NCBI GenBank assembly: GCA_024405635.1 | Contig: JAKSOL010000018.1 | Location: 1-60,541, forward strand | DNA from: Salinivirgaceae bacterium | Lineage (GTDB): Bacteria; Bacteroidota; Bacteroidia; Bacteroidales; SZUA-534 | Reading direction: 5' to 3' | DNA length: 60,541 nucleotides | Shown here: positions 25,115 to 34,672 of the stretch, piece by piece | Layout of the letters: every line of letters begins with the position of its first letter | Numbering within the stretch: the first letter of the stretch is position 1 | The notes under the pieces: model-generated | Database searches by the model: none | The model's input: the letters and a program-made list of their open reading frames with translations, nothing else | Told to the model about the DNA's origin: nothing | Made by a program: the position numbers and the translations under genes

Positions 25115-25741
25115 CTATAACCTTACTATTCCATTTTTAATAGCATAGCGTAATAAGTCAAGGGTAGAGTTTATCCCCAATTTTTTAAAAATGTTGTTTT
25201 TGTGTGTTTCAACAGTGCGGGGACTAATGTTTAGTAGTGTGCCCATTTCGCGGTAATTGTGACCTTCGGCACAGTACCTAATAATATCTAGTTCACGGTC
25301 GGTGAATGTATCGTCCTTTAGGTTTTGGGCAACTCTAATGTTGTGAATCATTTGAGCAACGTCAGTTCCGTAGTAGCGATTTCCTTGGTTTATAGTTATT
25401 ATGGCATTAATAATTTCTTCAACCGATGAGTTTTTGCTAATAAATCCGTCAAGACCAGCTTTTACTATGTCAATTAATGTTTGCTCATCAGTTTCGGCTG
25501 ATAGCATTAAAATTTTGGTTGATGCATTGTTTTGTCGCATTTTTATTGCCGCTTCAATTCCATTCATCTCAGGCATCATAATGTCAAGCATTACAACGTC
25601 GGGAGAAGTGTTGGCCGCCAATTCCACTGCTTCTTTTCCATTTTTTGCAGTTCCAATAATGTTGAATTGTTCCGACAGTGCAGTTTGAAGCCCGATTAAA
25701 AAAAGTGGATGGTCATCGGCTATAATTATTTTAATACTCAT
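25115..25741 (-). CDS. NarL/LuxR-type response regulator
   Basis: A 208-residue DNA-binding response regulator. The receiver domain (1-120) has the acidic pocket ADDHP (Asp9-Asp10), phosphoacceptor Asp53 in VVMLDIMMPEMNG, and the conserved Lys in GFISKNSS. The C-terminal LuxR-type helix-turn-helix (about 143-205) reads FTDRELDIIRYCAEGHNYREMGTLLNISPRTVETHKNNIFKKLG. It is 4 bases downstream of its kinase gene and so almost certainly its partner. It faces the type IX secretion operon across a shared terminator. Whether it controls that operon is not shown; the known regulator PorX has a PglZ effector domain and is a different protein. Confidence 0.93.
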   Translation of the reverse strand: MSIKIIIADDHPLFLIGLQTALSEQFNIIGTAKNGKEAVELAANTSPDVVMLDIMMPEMNGIEAAIKMRQNNASTKILMLSAETDEQTLIDIVKAGLDGFISKNSSVEEIINAIITINQGNRYYGTDVAQMIHNIRVAQNLKDDTFTDRELDIIRYCAEGHNYREMGTLLNISPRTVETHKNNIFKKLGINSTLDLLRYAIKNGIVRL

Positions 25742-25745
25742 CTTA

Positions 25746-27680
25746 TTATCCTTTTGTTATTCTGAACCCGAAGGTAGATCCATGGCCCTCAGCGCTAATC
25801 ATTTCAATTTCAGAATTGTTCATACGTAGCATTTCTGCACAAACTACAAGTCCAAGTCCTGTGCCGTGTTCTCCTGCTGTTCCTATTGTTGAACTTTGCA
25901 TATCGATTCGAAAAATATGCGGGAATCTGCTTGGTGCTATGCCTACGCCTTGATCAATTACCATTACGTTCCAAAAGTCAGTTTCGTCATTTACTTCTAT
26001 GTTTACGCAACTATTTGGATATGAAAACTTTATTGCGTTTGATACTAAATTGCGCAATACTGTTTCAATCATCATTCGGTCGGCAATGGCGTAGGCTTCA
26101 ATTTTTGGTATATTTATGGTAATATTTTTCTGTTGTGCTGACTGTTGAACTTGTTTGCAAATAGCGGTTATTGATTGTGTCAAATCAAATCGTATAGGTT
26201 TATATTCCATTCTTCCAGTTTCGATGCGAGCCCAGTCAAGTAGATCAAGTAGTAGATTGGCTTGAGTATTTGCACTTGCAAGTAGTTCTTCACATTGTTG
26301 CTTAATGGTATTTGAATCAAGTTGATTGTAGTAAGTAACAAGTTGCTTAAGCACATTTTGTTGTGCAATTGTTGGGTTTTTTAGGTCGTGAGAGATAATT
26401 GAGAAGAATTTGTCTTTTGTTGCATTCATTTGGGCAAGTTCTTGACTTCGTTGGCGTTGTGTTATGTATTGTTTATATGCTACTGCCAACATACAAATCA
26501 GCAAAACAACAAACAGAACAATAAAAATTTGTGTTTGTTTTTGTTGTTTGATAGTAAGTTGCTGTAATTCAATTTGATGATCTTTTTCGCGTGTTGTGTA
26601 TTTTACTTCAAACTCGTTAATTTGTTCAAGGGTATTAGCATTAAATATACTGTCTTTAATTTCGGAATATAGTTCAAAGTATGCAAGAGCCCGAGCTGGG
26701 TGTGTGGTTTTGTTTAGTTCGTAAAGTTGGTAATAAGCCTTTTGTTCTTGCACCATAATGCCCAGTTCTTGGCTAATTGTTAAAGCCTTAAGCAGATATC
26801 CTTCAGCCTTTTTAGGTTGGTTCAATTTTTGGTTTATAGTGCCAAGTTGTCGGTAGCAAATGGCAACAAGGGTTGGTCTGTTGTGTTGTTCAAATACTTG
26901 AAGTGCAGCTTGACTGCAACTGTCGGCCATTTCATATTCTTTAAGTTCAAAATATAAATCCGATAGTTGAGACAATCGAATAGCAACTTTTTCTTCGCGC
27001 CCAGCAGCGCGGTCAATATCAAGGGCTTCGTTAACGGCAGCAAAGGCATCTTCGTATTTACCTTGTTTAATACAAATATTGCCCCACATGCCAAGACGAA
27101 CCGCCAATTGTCGGTCGTGGTTATCAAACCGTCGTTCAAGGTTAATTGCCTTTAGAATGCATTCTTCAGCCATGTCAAGGCGTTCGGTTTGCAAATAAAT
27201 TGCCGATAAGTTACTAAGTGTAGAACTTTGGCGTTCTAAGTCGCCAAGTGCTTCTTCAATACTAAGCGATTGTTGAGCGTAGTCCAGTGCTTTGCTAAAA
27301 TTGCCTATGCGCTGGTAGCAAGCACAAATTGTAGATAAAAAATCTGTTTGTTTAATTGTGTCGTTAATAGAACGTGCTAATTCAACTCCGCGTTTTGATG
27401 CTTTTATGCAATCGTTAAAGCGCGAAGCATCAAAATAGTGGTTAGTTAGAGAATTTAAAAAGATAAGTTCAACCTCTTCTAATGGTTGTGAAGTAGTAAA
27501 GGTTGCATAATTGTCGGCTTCGCCCAGCTTGTTTAGTTCTGAAAATAAGCCATTTGCAGCCGCTAACTTGTGAGAAGGCAAGAGCGCAGTGTTGAATAGA
27601 TTATATAAGCTATCGATGGAGTTAGCATATAATCCAACCGACACAAGTATGCATAAAAAAAGTAAAAAGGGCTTTCGCAT
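25746..27680 (-). CDS. TPR-containing membrane histidine kinase
   Basis: A 644-residue sensor kinase. A signal-like start (to about residue 20) is followed by a run of tetratricopeptide repeats (roughly 45-340), a single membrane span near 378-398 (FIVLFVVLLICMLAVAY), and a cytoplasmic kinase. The H box is KFFSIISHDLKNP. ATP-binding boxes are VLRNLVSNAIKFS (N box), DQGVGIA (G1) and GEHGTGLGLVV (G2). The TPR part therefore lies outside the cytoplasm and probably senses or binds a protein partner. The dimerisation helix is of the HisKA kind, whereas NarL-type regulators usually pair with HisKA_3 kinases; this mixture is frequent in Bacteroidota. Confidence 0.92.
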   Translation of the reverse strand: MRKPFLLFLCILVSVGLYANSIDSLYNLFNTALLPSHKLAAANGLFSELNKLGEADNYATFTTSQPLEEVELIFLNSLTNHYFDASRFNDCIKASKRGVELARSINDTIKQTDFLSTICACYQRIGNFSKALDYAQQSLSIEEALGDLERQSSTLSNLSAIYLQTERLDMAEECILKAINLERRFDNHDRQLAVRLGMWGNICIKQGKYEDAFAAVNEALDIDRAAGREEKVAIRLSQLSDLYFELKEYEMADSCSQAALQVFEQHNRPTLVAICYRQLGTINQKLNQPKKAEGYLLKALTISQELGIMVQEQKAYYQLYELNKTTHPARALAYFELYSEIKDSIFNANTLEQINEFEVKYTTREKDHQIELQQLTIKQQKQTQIFIVLFVVLLICMLAVAYKQYITQRQRSQELAQMNATKDKFFSIISHDLKNPTIAQQNVLKQLVTYYNQLDSNTIKQQCEELLASANTQANLLLDLLDWARIETGRMEYKPIRFDLTQSITAICKQVQQSAQQKNITINIPKIEAYAIADRMMIETVLRNLVSNAIKFSYPNSCVNIEVNDETDFWNVMVIDQGVGIAPSRFPHIFRIDMQSSTIGTAGEHGTGLGLVVCAEMLRMNNSEIEMISAEGHGSTFGFRITKG

Positions 27681-27698
27681 AACAGTTTATTGGTGTAG

Positions 27699-27706
27699 CA
27701 AAAGTA
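27699..27706 (-). promoter_or_regulatory. -7 element of the kinase-regulator operon
   Basis: TACTTTTG on the minus strand matches TAnnTTTG exactly and ends 18 bases upstream of the kinase ATG, leaving a very short leader. The position 19 bases further upstream reads TTTA-like, one base from the -33 consensus. Confidence 0.45.
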
Positions 27707-27980
27707 TGATAAATAATAGCCTTTTAAATAGAATAAGTATTATGATAGCAAATCTGTTGACGGACTGTGTGTTACAGACGATAAGATAACAAGATTCTTG
27801 TTTTCGATAGATGTTTTGTGTTGGATAAATGAGAATAGACAATTCTCGTTTAGTGTGAGCGATATAAAAGCATGAACATTGAAAAAGCAAAGCACGTTTG
27901 CTAAACATCTGTTGTTCTAAGTAAAATGCTTCAGATTTTGGGTTTTCAACAAAATGAACATTTAAGAGCGTTTTATCAAC
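27707..27980. other. Non-coding gap between divergent kinase and mraZ genes
   Basis: No gene is supported. A 73-codon minus-strand frame at 27687-27908 overlaps the kinase promoter, has no family motif and is probably chance. No repeats or hairpins of note were seen apart from the operator that follows. Confidence 0.4.
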
Positions 27981-28020
27981 AAAGTGGGTAAAAGTGGAGC
28001 AAAGTGTGTAAATGTGGGAG
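27981..28020 (+). promoter_or_regulatory. MraZ operator: four 10-bp direct repeats
   Basis: Four consecutive decamers, AAAGTGGGTA, AAAGTGGAGC, AAAGTGTGTA and AATGTGGGAG, occupy 27981-28020 with an exact 10-bp period. MraZ is known to bind directly repeated TGGG-type boxes spaced by 5 bases in E. coli and AAAGTG[T/G] boxes in mollicutes; these units satisfy both descriptions. They end 9 bases upstream of the -7 element and cover the -33 region, so MraZ bound here would repress its own operon, the wall and division cluster. Confidence 0.85.
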
Positions 28021-28029
28021 ATTATGTAC

Positions 28030-28037
28030 TACATTTG
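28030..28037 (+). promoter_or_regulatory. -7 element of the dcw operon
   Basis: TACATTTG fits TAnnTTTG exactly, 24 bases before the mraZ ATG. The -33 region is occupied by the last two MraZ boxes and has no clear TTTG. Confidence 0.5.
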
Positions 28038-28061
28038 CCAAATGTGTATTAGTGACTGGAA

Positions 28062-28523
28062 ATGGCAAATTTTATAGGTGATTTCAAATGTAAGCTTGAT
28101 GCAAAAAACCGCATCTTGTTTCCTGCGGCCTTGAAGAAACGCTTGGCTGCTGGCGAGATTGGTTTTGTAGTCAAGAAAGACCTATTTGCTTCATGCTTAG
28201 TTCTTTATACCAGTCAAGAATGGGAGCGTCAAAATGCAATAATTAGAGCGCAACTCAATCCGTTTAACAAAGAGCACAATCGTTTTTTGCGTGGTTTTTA
28301 TCGCGGTACGGCCGAGGTGGAACTTGATGCAAGTGGGCGTTTGTTGATTCCAAAAGAGTTGCTTGTTGCCGCGGGTATTGATAAAGATGTGGTTATGCTT
28401 GCGCAAGATGCCAAAATTGAAATTTGGGCAGAGAGTGCATATAACGCATCGGAAGAAGATGCTGACGATTTTGCTGCGCTTGCCGAGAAAATTATGTGTG
28501 GTTCGAAAAATGTTGCAGAATAA
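28062..28523 (+). CDS. mraZ: Transcriptional regulator MraZ
   Basis: DNA-binding repressor at the head of the division and cell-wall cluster; it forms a ring of two-fold SpoVT-AbrB-like modules. The 153-residue protein has the first module FIGDFKCKLDAKNRILFPAALKKRL and the second FYRGTAEVELDASGRLLIPKELLVAAGIDKDVVMLAQDAKIEIW, both with the DxxGR/DAKNR core that contacts DNA. Length is normal. Its stop overlaps the rsmH start by one base (TAATG). The four boxes directly upstream are its expected target. Confidence 0.96.
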   Translation: MANFIGDFKCKLDAKNRILFPAALKKRLAAGEIGFVVKKDLFASCLVLYTSQEWERQNAIIRAQLNPFNKEHNRFLRGFYRGTAEVELDASGRLLIPKELLVAAGIDKDVVMLAQDAKIEIWAESAYNASEEDADDFAALAEKIMCGSKNVAE

Positions 28524-29425
28524 TGGAGCCATATCACACATCGGTACTGTTGCACGAGAGTGTTGACGGTTTGTCTATACGCCCAAACGGGGTTTATGTT
28601 GACGTTACTTTTGGAGGTGGCGGCCATTCGCGCGAAATACTTAAACGGTTAGGTCCTCAAGGTAGGCTTATAGCCTTTGATCAAGATAGTGATGCTTTGG
28701 CTAATGCTCCAGCCGATAATCGCTTGGTGTTAATACATGGCAACTTTCGCTTTTTGAAAAATTATTTGCGCTATGCAGGCTACCCTCAGGTTGATGGATT
28801 GCTAGCTGACCTTGGAGTGTCGGGGCATCATTTTGATAGTCAAGAGAGGGGGTTTTCTTTCAGGTTTGATAGCAAACTTGATATGAGAATGAATCAACAA
28901 GCCAAAACAACAGCAGCAACAATTGTTAACACATACACAGTAGATCAGCTTGCTAATTTGTTTCGCCTTTATGGCGAGGTTGATAATGCTGGTAGAATTG
29001 CAAAATTGATAGAAGCATATAGGTCTAAAAATCAAATTGTTACCGTTCAGCAATTAAAAGATGCTATAGCAGATGCAACACCTCAAAAAGCAGCGCCCAA
29101 GTATTTGGCAAAAGTATTTCAAGCATTGCGTATTGAGGTAAATAATGAGATGCTTGCGCTTAGAGAAATGATAGAACAAAGTGCGCAAGTGATTAAGCCA
29201 GGGGGAAAACTAGTGGTAATAACCTATCACTCGCTAGAAGATAGATTGGTAAAAAATTTTGTGAAAAATGGCCAGTTTGAAGGTCAGCCAGAAAAAGACA
29301 TATACGGAAATGTAAATACACCATTTCGGGCCGAAAACCGCAAGGTTATTGTGCCAAATGATGCGGAGTTAAACGAAAACAGTCGAAGTAGAAGCGCAAA
29401 ACTGCGCATTGCTGAAAAAGTGTGA
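28523..29425 (+). CDS. rsmH: 16S rRNA (cytosine1402-N4)-methyltransferase
   Basis: Methylates N4 of C1402 in the ribosomal P site using S-adenosylmethionine. The 300-residue protein opens YHTSVLLHESVDGLSIRPNGVYVDVTFGGGGHSREIL, containing the SAM-binding GGGGH motif, then LADLGVSGHHFDSQERGFSFRFDSKLDMRMN, and ends with VVITYHSLEDRLVKNF, all RsmH signatures. The longer frame from 28496 lies inside mraZ; the ATG at 28523 overlapping the mraZ stop is the family start and implies coupled translation. Confidence 0.96.
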   Translation: MEPYHTSVLLHESVDGLSIRPNGVYVDVTFGGGGHSREILKRLGPQGRLIAFDQDSDALANAPADNRLVLIHGNFRFLKNYLRYAGYPQVDGLLADLGVSGHHFDSQERGFSFRFDSKLDMRMNQQAKTTAATIVNTYTVDQLANLFRLYGEVDNAGRIAKLIEAYRSKNQIVTVQQLKDAIADATPQKAAPKYLAKVFQALRIEVNNEMLALREMIEQSAQVIKPGGKLVVITYHSLEDRLVKNFVKNGQFEGQPEKDIYGNVNTPFRAENRKVIVPNDAELNENSRSRSAKLRIAEKV

Positions 29426-29438
29426 AGGAGAAAAAGAC

Positions 29439-29780
29439 ATGGCAAATGAGCAAAATTTTGGCGATGCAATTAGTCGTTTGATAATGAAATTCAAACGCGT
29501 TTCGTTTTTCGAAATGCTTATTACCAACAAAGGCGTGGTGGCTTTGCTTTTTGGATTGCTGATGGTTTACATAAGTTATGGTTATGTGGCTGAAAATCTT
29601 TTGCGCCGTACACAAAAGATACAAAAGGAACTTAAAGAACTACGAGCCGAGTCAATTACTCGCGCATCAAACTTAATGTATATAAGCAAACAAAGCGAAG
29701 TGTTTCGCTTGGTAAATGAACATAACCTAGGATTGTACGAGGCAGTTGAACCTCCGTTTAAGATAATTGTTGAAGAATAA
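29439..29780 (+). CDS. ftsL: FtsL-like cell division protein
   Basis: Small bitopic division protein that joins FtsQ and FtsB and activates the FtsW-FtsI synthase. It has 113 residues: a short cytoplasmic part, one span near residues 27-45 (GVVALLFGLLMVYISYG), and a periplasmic coiled coil (LRRTQKIQKELKELRAES) with a C-terminal LGLYEAVEPPFKI. Sequence conservation of this family is very low, so the name rests on topology and its position between rsmH and ftsI. The ATG at 29439 has a GAAGGAG ribosome site; the longer frame to 29409 overlaps rsmH. Its stop overlaps the ftsI start by one base. Confidence 0.85.
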   Translation: MANEQNFGDAISRLIMKFKRVSFFEMLITNKGVVALLFGLLMVYISYGYVAENLLRRTQKIQKELKELRAESITRASNLMYISKQSEVFRLVNEHNLGLYEAVEPPFKIIVEE

Positions 29781-31930
29781 TGCCAACAAAAACACCAAAT
29801 AGTAACCAAAGTACCAATAAGCAGCCAAATGCTATTAAGGTAAAAGGATTGCATGGCAGGGTATTCCTTGTTTTTGCACTACTTGTGCTTTTGGGTGTTT
29901 ATATACAAATGCGCATTGTTGGGTTACAGTTCTTTGGCAACGAAAAGTGGGTAAAAATGATTAAGGACCAAATGCAACAAGAACGTTACATTGAGCCAGT
30001 GAGAGGTGATATTTGTGACGAGCATGGTCGCATTATGGCAACATCGTTTCCCATTTACGAAGTTAGGTTTGATACCCGATGCACCAGCAACGAAGTGTTT
30101 GACCGCAATGTTGATTCGCTAGCCATTTGTTTAGCAAAGTTGTTTGGCGACAAGTCTCGACAAGAATACAAGAACTTGCTTGTAAAAGCTCGCATTGAAG
30201 GCAAACGTAATTTGTTTGTTCACAGAGCCGATTATATTCAGCTAAAGCAAATGAAAAATTTCCCAATTTTTAGGTTGGGTCGATTTAAAGGTGGATTTAT
30301 TGCTAATGCTGAAAATGTGAGAAAAATGCCGTTTAAATCGTTGGCTCGCCGCACCATTGGGTATAAACTAAAAGACGGAACTCGCATTGGCCTTGAAGAT
30401 GCCTATGATAAAGAATTGACAGGTGAACGCGGAACATATTTCGCTTATCGTATTGAGGGCGGAACGTGGGTGCCCGTATATTCAGAAAATACCACTGAAG
30501 CAAAAGATGGTTACGATGTTATTACAACCATCGACATCGATTTGCAAGACGTTGCTCATTCGGCTTTGTTGCAACAATTGCGCAAACACAATGCAGGCTA
30601 CGGAACAACCATTTTAATGGAGGTGGCTACTGGCGACATAAAAGCTATTGTGAACCTTACAAAGGTTGATGAGGGTGAGTATGCCGAAACTTACAATTAT
30701 GCAATAGGCACATCAGCTGAACCTGGTTCAACAATCAAATTAGCCTCACTTATTGTTGGATTGGAAGATGGCTGCTTTGATTTGCAAGATACTGTGCAAA
30801 CGGGTAATGGAATGTATCGCATTTACAATCACGTAATTAGAGACACTAAACCCCACGGAACCATTACAGTTAAAGAGTCGCTTGAAATGTCGTCGAATGT
30901 GGGCGTTGCAAAGTTGATTTTGAAACATTATAGAAAAGACCCAAACCGGTTTATCGACAAATTATATCAAATGTCGTTGGGCGCACCATTGGGAATTGAA
31001 ATTAAAGGCGAAGGTGAGCCTATGATTATTCGACCATCAAACAAATTTTGGTCGGGAGTGTCGTTGGCACAAATGGCGTATGGCTACGAATTGCGACAAA
31101 CACCATTACAAATACTTACCTTTTACAATGCGGTGGCAAATGGCGGAAAAATGATGAAGCCTCGTTTTGTTAAACAAATTCAAGATCACGGACGAGTTGT
31201 GCGCCGCATCAATACGCAAGTTATTAATCCAAGCATTTGCTCAAAAAGCACAATAAAAAAAGCACAAGAAATGCTTGAAGGTGTGGTTGAAAACGGCACA
31301 GCTAAAAATTTAAGCAATTCGAACTACAAAATTGCCGGTAAAACAGGTACAGCACAAATTGCAAACCGCTCGGGTGGCTACATTCACGAGGGGCACAAAA
31401 CATATAATGGTTCGTTTGTGGGTTATTTTCCTGCCGATAATCCAAAATACTCATGTATAGTGGTAGTATCGGCCCCAACAAGTGGAGTATATACTGGTAA
31501 CCTTGCAGCAGGCCCAGTGTTTAAGGCAATTGCCGACCGAGTTTATGCAACAAACCGCGATTTAAACAATGGCAAGCGTATTACCGATTCAATCGCACCA
31601 AGCGAGTTTATTCCAGTGACAAAAGACGGTTGGGCAAAAGACACTCGTTTCCTTGTTAACAAACTTAACATTCCATACTCACAAGAGAATGCAAAAGGCG
31701 ATTGGGTATCGACAACCAAAACCGATTCGATGATAAGGTTGGCAACTCGTAACCAACCCGAAAACGCAGTGCCAAATGTTAAGGGAATGGGTTTGAAAGA
31801 TGCAGTCTTTTTGCTTGAAAACAAGGGATTGCGCGTTAAGGTAGAGGGACGAGGCGCAGTACGTCAACAGTCAATTGCGCCAGGTAGCCTTTATCGAAAT
31901 GGTGATGTAATAACACTAAAACTATCGTAA
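29780..31930 (+). CDS. ftsI: Septal peptidoglycan transpeptidase FtsI (PBP3 type) with PASTA domain
   Basis: Class B penicillin-binding protein that cross-links septal peptidoglycan with FtsW. The 716-residue protein has an N-terminal span near residues 25-45, a dimerisation region with YIEPVRGDICDEHGRIMATS, and the transpeptidase domain with SxxK motif STIK (Ser at about 317), SSN (SxN) and KTGTAQIA. A single PASTA domain at the C-terminus begins NAVPNVKGMGLKDAVFLLENKGL. A C-terminal PASTA in the division PBP is usual for Bacteroidota, unlike E. coli. murE begins 2 bases after the stop. Confidence 0.95.
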   Translation: MPTKTPNSNQSTNKQPNAIKVKGLHGRVFLVFALLVLLGVYIQMRIVGLQFFGNEKWVKMIKDQMQQERYIEPVRGDICDEHGRIMATSFPIYEVRFDTRCTSNEVFDRNVDSLAICLAKLFGDKSRQEYKNLLVKARIEGKRNLFVHRADYIQLKQMKNFPIFRLGRFKGGFIANAENVRKMPFKSLARRTIGYKLKDGTRIGLEDAYDKELTGERGTYFAYRIEGGTWVPVYSENTTEAKDGYDVITTIDIDLQDVAHSALLQQLRKHNAGYGTTILMEVATGDIKAIVNLTKVDEGEYAETYNYAIGTSAEPGSTIKLASLIVGLEDGCFDLQDTVQTGNGMYRIYNHVIRDTKPHGTITVKESLEMSSNVGVAKLILKHYRKDPNRFIDKLYQMSLGAPLGIEIKGEGEPMIIRPSNKFWSGVSLAQMAYGYELRQTPLQILTFYNAVANGGKMMKPRFVKQIQDHGRVVRRINTQVINPSICSKSTIKKAQEMLEGVVENGTAKNLSNSNYKIAGKTGTAQIANRSGGYIHEGHKTYNGSFVGYFPADNPKYSCIVVVSAPTSGVYTGNLAAGPVFKAIADRVYATNRDLNNGKRITDSIAPSEFIPVTKDGWAKDTRFLVNKLNIPYSQENAKGDWVSTTKTDSMIRLATRNQPENAVPNVKGMGLKDAVFLLENKGLRVKVEGRGAVRQQSIAPGSLYRNGDVITLKLS

Positions 31931-31932
31931 CG

Positions 31933-33387
31933 ATGGATAAAAATATATTGTTCGAAGACATTAAGATTAAGCAATGGATAGGAAAGCAAGACATTGCCGT
32001 AACCGAAGTGATTGCTGACTCGCGTAAGGCTGCTAGTGGTAAGTTATTTGTGGCAGTTCGTGGAGTAAATGTCGATGGACACACTTTTGTGCCACAAGTG
32101 ATTGAGAATGGTGTAAAAGTGGTGGTTTGCGAAGAATTGCCAGCCAACTGCCCTGCCGATGTAACTTTTATTGTTGTTGACGATTCGGCTCAAGCTTTGG
32201 GTCAATTGGCATCAAACTGGAATGGGCGTCCAAGCGAAAAACTAAAACTGGTTGGTATAACTGGCACCAATGGAAAAACAACAACAGTTACTTTGTTGTA
32301 TCAAATGGCGCAAAAACTAGGTTACAAGGCCGGTTTGTTATCAACCGTTCGCAATATCGTTGACCGAACAGTTTATCCTTCAACACAAACCACACCAGAC
32401 CCATTGTTGCTTCACTCGTTGTTGGCGCAAATGGTTGAGGTTGGTTGCGATTATTGTTTTATGGAAGTTAGTTCGCATGCTGCACATCAACGCCGAATTG
32501 CGGGGTTAAAATTTGCAGGAGGCATTTTTTCAAACCTTACACAAGACCATTTGGATTACCACAAAACATTGGCTGAATATTTAAAAGCCAAAAAGATGTT
32601 TTTCGATGGCTTAGACAAAGATGCTTTTGCAATAGTTAATGCCGATGACAAAAACGGACTTGTAATGTTGCAAAACTGTGCGGCTCATAAGTACACATAC
32701 GCACTTAAAACAATGGCCGACCACAATTGCAAAATTATTGAATCGGGATTTGAAGGAATGCAACTTAACCTTGACGGAACTGATTTGTGGACACGTTTCG
32801 TTGGCAAGTTTAATGCCTACAACTTAACTGCAGTATATGCAGCATCGCTCAAATTGGGATTCAATCGCGACGAGGTGCTTTCGGTTTTAAGCAACATGGA
32901 TTTTGTTGATGGCCGTTTTCAATGTTTCCGTTCAAAGAGCGGCAAAACAGCAATAGTTGATTATGCTCACACACCTGATGCATTAGAAAACGTGTTGCAA
33001 ACAATAATCGATATTAACGACGGAGAACACCATATAATAACAGTTACCGGAGCTGGAGGCAACCGCGACAAAACAAAACGTCCAATTATGGCTGCCATTT
33101 GTGCCAAAATGTGCGATAAGGTTGTTTTAACATCTGACAATCCACGCAACGAAAAGCCAGAAGATATTATTGCCGATATGCGTGCCGGAGTTTTGCCTCC
33201 GTTTGATAAAAAAGTGCTTTCTGTTGTTGACCGCACTGAGGCCATACGAACTGCTTGTATGTTGGCGCAACCTGGCGATATAATACTAATTGCAGGCAAA
33301 GGCCACGAAACTTATCAAGAGGTTAATGGCGTGAAACATCATTTTGACGACCGCGAGGTTGTTGCTCAAATTTTTGAAAACGAATAA
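31933..33387 (+). CDS. murE: UDP-MurNAc-tripeptide synthetase (meso-diaminopimelate adding)
   Basis: Adds meso-diaminopimelate to UDP-MurNAc-L-Ala-D-Glu in the cytoplasm. The 484-residue Mur ligase has the N-terminal UDP domain (IADSRKAASGKLFVAVRG), ATP loop GITGTNGKTTTVTL, EVSSHA, and NLTQDHLDYHKT. The C-terminal substrate-selecting motif is DNPRNEKP (about residues 402-409), which specifies meso-DAP instead of lysine. It is flanked by ftsI (2 bases) and mraY (21 bases). murF, which would use its product, is not in the cluster. Confidence 0.96.
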   Translation: MDKNILFEDIKIKQWIGKQDIAVTEVIADSRKAASGKLFVAVRGVNVDGHTFVPQVIENGVKVVVCEELPANCPADVTFIVVDDSAQALGQLASNWNGRPSEKLKLVGITGTNGKTTTVTLLYQMAQKLGYKAGLLSTVRNIVDRTVYPSTQTTPDPLLLHSLLAQMVEVGCDYCFMEVSSHAAHQRRIAGLKFAGGIFSNLTQDHLDYHKTLAEYLKAKKMFFDGLDKDAFAIVNADDKNGLVMLQNCAAHKYTYALKTMADHNCKIIESGFEGMQLNLDGTDLWTRFVGKFNAYNLTAVYAASLKLGFNRDEVLSVLSNMDFVDGRFQCFRSKSGKTAIVDYAHTPDALENVLQTIIDINDGEHHIITVTGAGGNRDKTKRPIMAAICAKMCDKVVLTSDNPRNEKPEDIIADMRAGVLPPFDKKVLSVVDRTEAIRTACMLAQPGDIILIAGKGHETYQEVNGVKHHFDDREVVAQIFENE

Positions 33388-33408
33388 ACAATTAACTTAT
33401 AACCAGTT

Positions 33409-34659
33409 ATGCTTTACTATTTTTTTAAGTATCTAGACACTATTGACATTCCAGGAGCAGGTATGTTCCAATACATTTCGTTCCGTGGAGTTTCGGCATT
33501 TATTCTTGCGTTGCTCATTTCAGCATTTTTTGGAAAGAGCATCATTCGCCTATTGCAACGAAAACAAATAGGCGAAGAAATTCGTGACCTTGGACTTGAG
33601 GGCCAAGTACAGAAAAAAGGAACTCCAACCATGGGTGGCATCATCATTATTTTGGCAACACTTATTCCTGTGCTGTTGTTTGCGCAACTTAATGTGTATG
33701 TTATTCTGCTAACAGTAACAATGCTTTGGCTTGGTGCCCTTGGTTTTGCCGACGACTACATTAAAGTTTTTAAAGGTGACAAAGAAGGAATGAGCGGCAA
33801 ATCAAAAATTATTGGTCAAGCTGGTTTAGGTTTGGTAGTTGGCTTAACACTATTCATGAGCGACGACGTTGTAATTCGCGAAGTGAACCGCGTGCCAGTT
33901 GAAACAACTGTTACCGACTCGGTAGGTAATGTTATAAGCACTGAAACCGATTATCAATATCAAATAGTTGATGTAAAAAGCACTAAAACAACCATACCAT
34001 TCTTTAAAAACAACGAGGGCGACTACGCAGGTTTGGTTTCGTTTCTTAATGCCGATTTGGCAAAACGTTGGGCTTGGGTAATATTCATCTTAGTGGCTAT
34101 GTTCATCATTATTGCAGTGTCAAATGCTGCAAACCTTACCGATGGACTAGATGGCCTGGCAACTGGAACTTCGGCTATTATTATGGCGGCACTTGGTGTG
34201 TTGGCTTATTTGGGTGGACATATTATCTACTCGTCGTACCTTAACATTATGTACATACCACACACCAGCGAACTAGTGATTTTTGCTGCAGCTTGCATTG
34301 GTGCTTTGGTTGGTTTCTTGTGGTACAACTCGTTCCCTGCACAAGTGTTTATGGGCGACACTGGTAGCCTTAGCCTTGGTGGAGTAATTGCTGTAATGGC
34401 CATTATGATTCACAAAGAACTACTTATTCCAATCCTTTGCGGTATATTCTTTGTCGAAGACCTTTCGGTTATCATACAAACATCGTATTTCAAATACACA
34501 AAAAAGAAGTATGGCGAAGGTCGCCGCGTTTTCTTAATGGCACCATTGCATCACCATTACCAAAAGAAAGGCATTCACGAGGCAAAAATTGTTACCCGTT
34601 TTTGGGTTGTGTGCATCATTTTGGCTGCTGTAGCAATTGCTACTTTAAAAATCAGATAA
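33409..34659 (+). CDS. mraY: Phospho-MurNAc-pentapeptide translocase
   Basis: Integral membrane enzyme that forms lipid I from UDP-MurNAc-pentapeptide and undecaprenyl phosphate. The 416-residue protein has multiple spans and the signatures [36 protein letters not shown] (catalytic Asp pair), [28 protein letters not shown] and [14 protein letters not shown] roughly 50-residue insert between the second and third conserved blocks (about 165-210, with [12 protein letters not shown]) makes it longer than the E. coli enzyme (360); inserts at this site are known from Bacteroidota. Confidence 0.96.
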   Translation: MLYYFFKYLDTIDIPGAGMFQYISFRGVSAFILALLISAFFGKSIIRLLQRKQIGEEIRDLGLEGQVQKKGTPTMGGIIIILATLIPVLLFAQLNVYVILLTVTMLWLGALGFADDYIKVFKGDKEGMSGKSKIIGQAGLGLVVGLTLFMSDDVVIREVNRVPVETTVTDSVGNVISTETDYQYQIVDVKSTKTTIPFFKNNEGDYAGLVSFLNADLAKRWAWVIFILVAMFIIIAVSNAANLTDGLDGLATGTSAIIMAALGVLAYLGGHIIYSSYLNIMYIPHTSELVIFAAACIGALVGFLWYNSFPAQVFMGDTGSLSLGGVIAVMAIMIHKELLIPILCGIFFVEDLSVIIQTSYFKYTKKKYGEGRRVFLMAPLHHHYQKKGIHEAKIVTRFWVVCIILAAVAIATLKIR

Positions 34660-34672
34660 TCAGTAAATTGAA

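Noticed and set aside
25115..25741. Naming the regulator PorX
   Set aside because: PorX has a receiver and a PglZ-type effector domain, while this protein has a LuxR helix-turn-helix.
27687..27908. 73-codon minus-strand frame upstream of the kinase gene
   Set aside because: It runs over the kinase promoter and start region and shows no recognisable domain.
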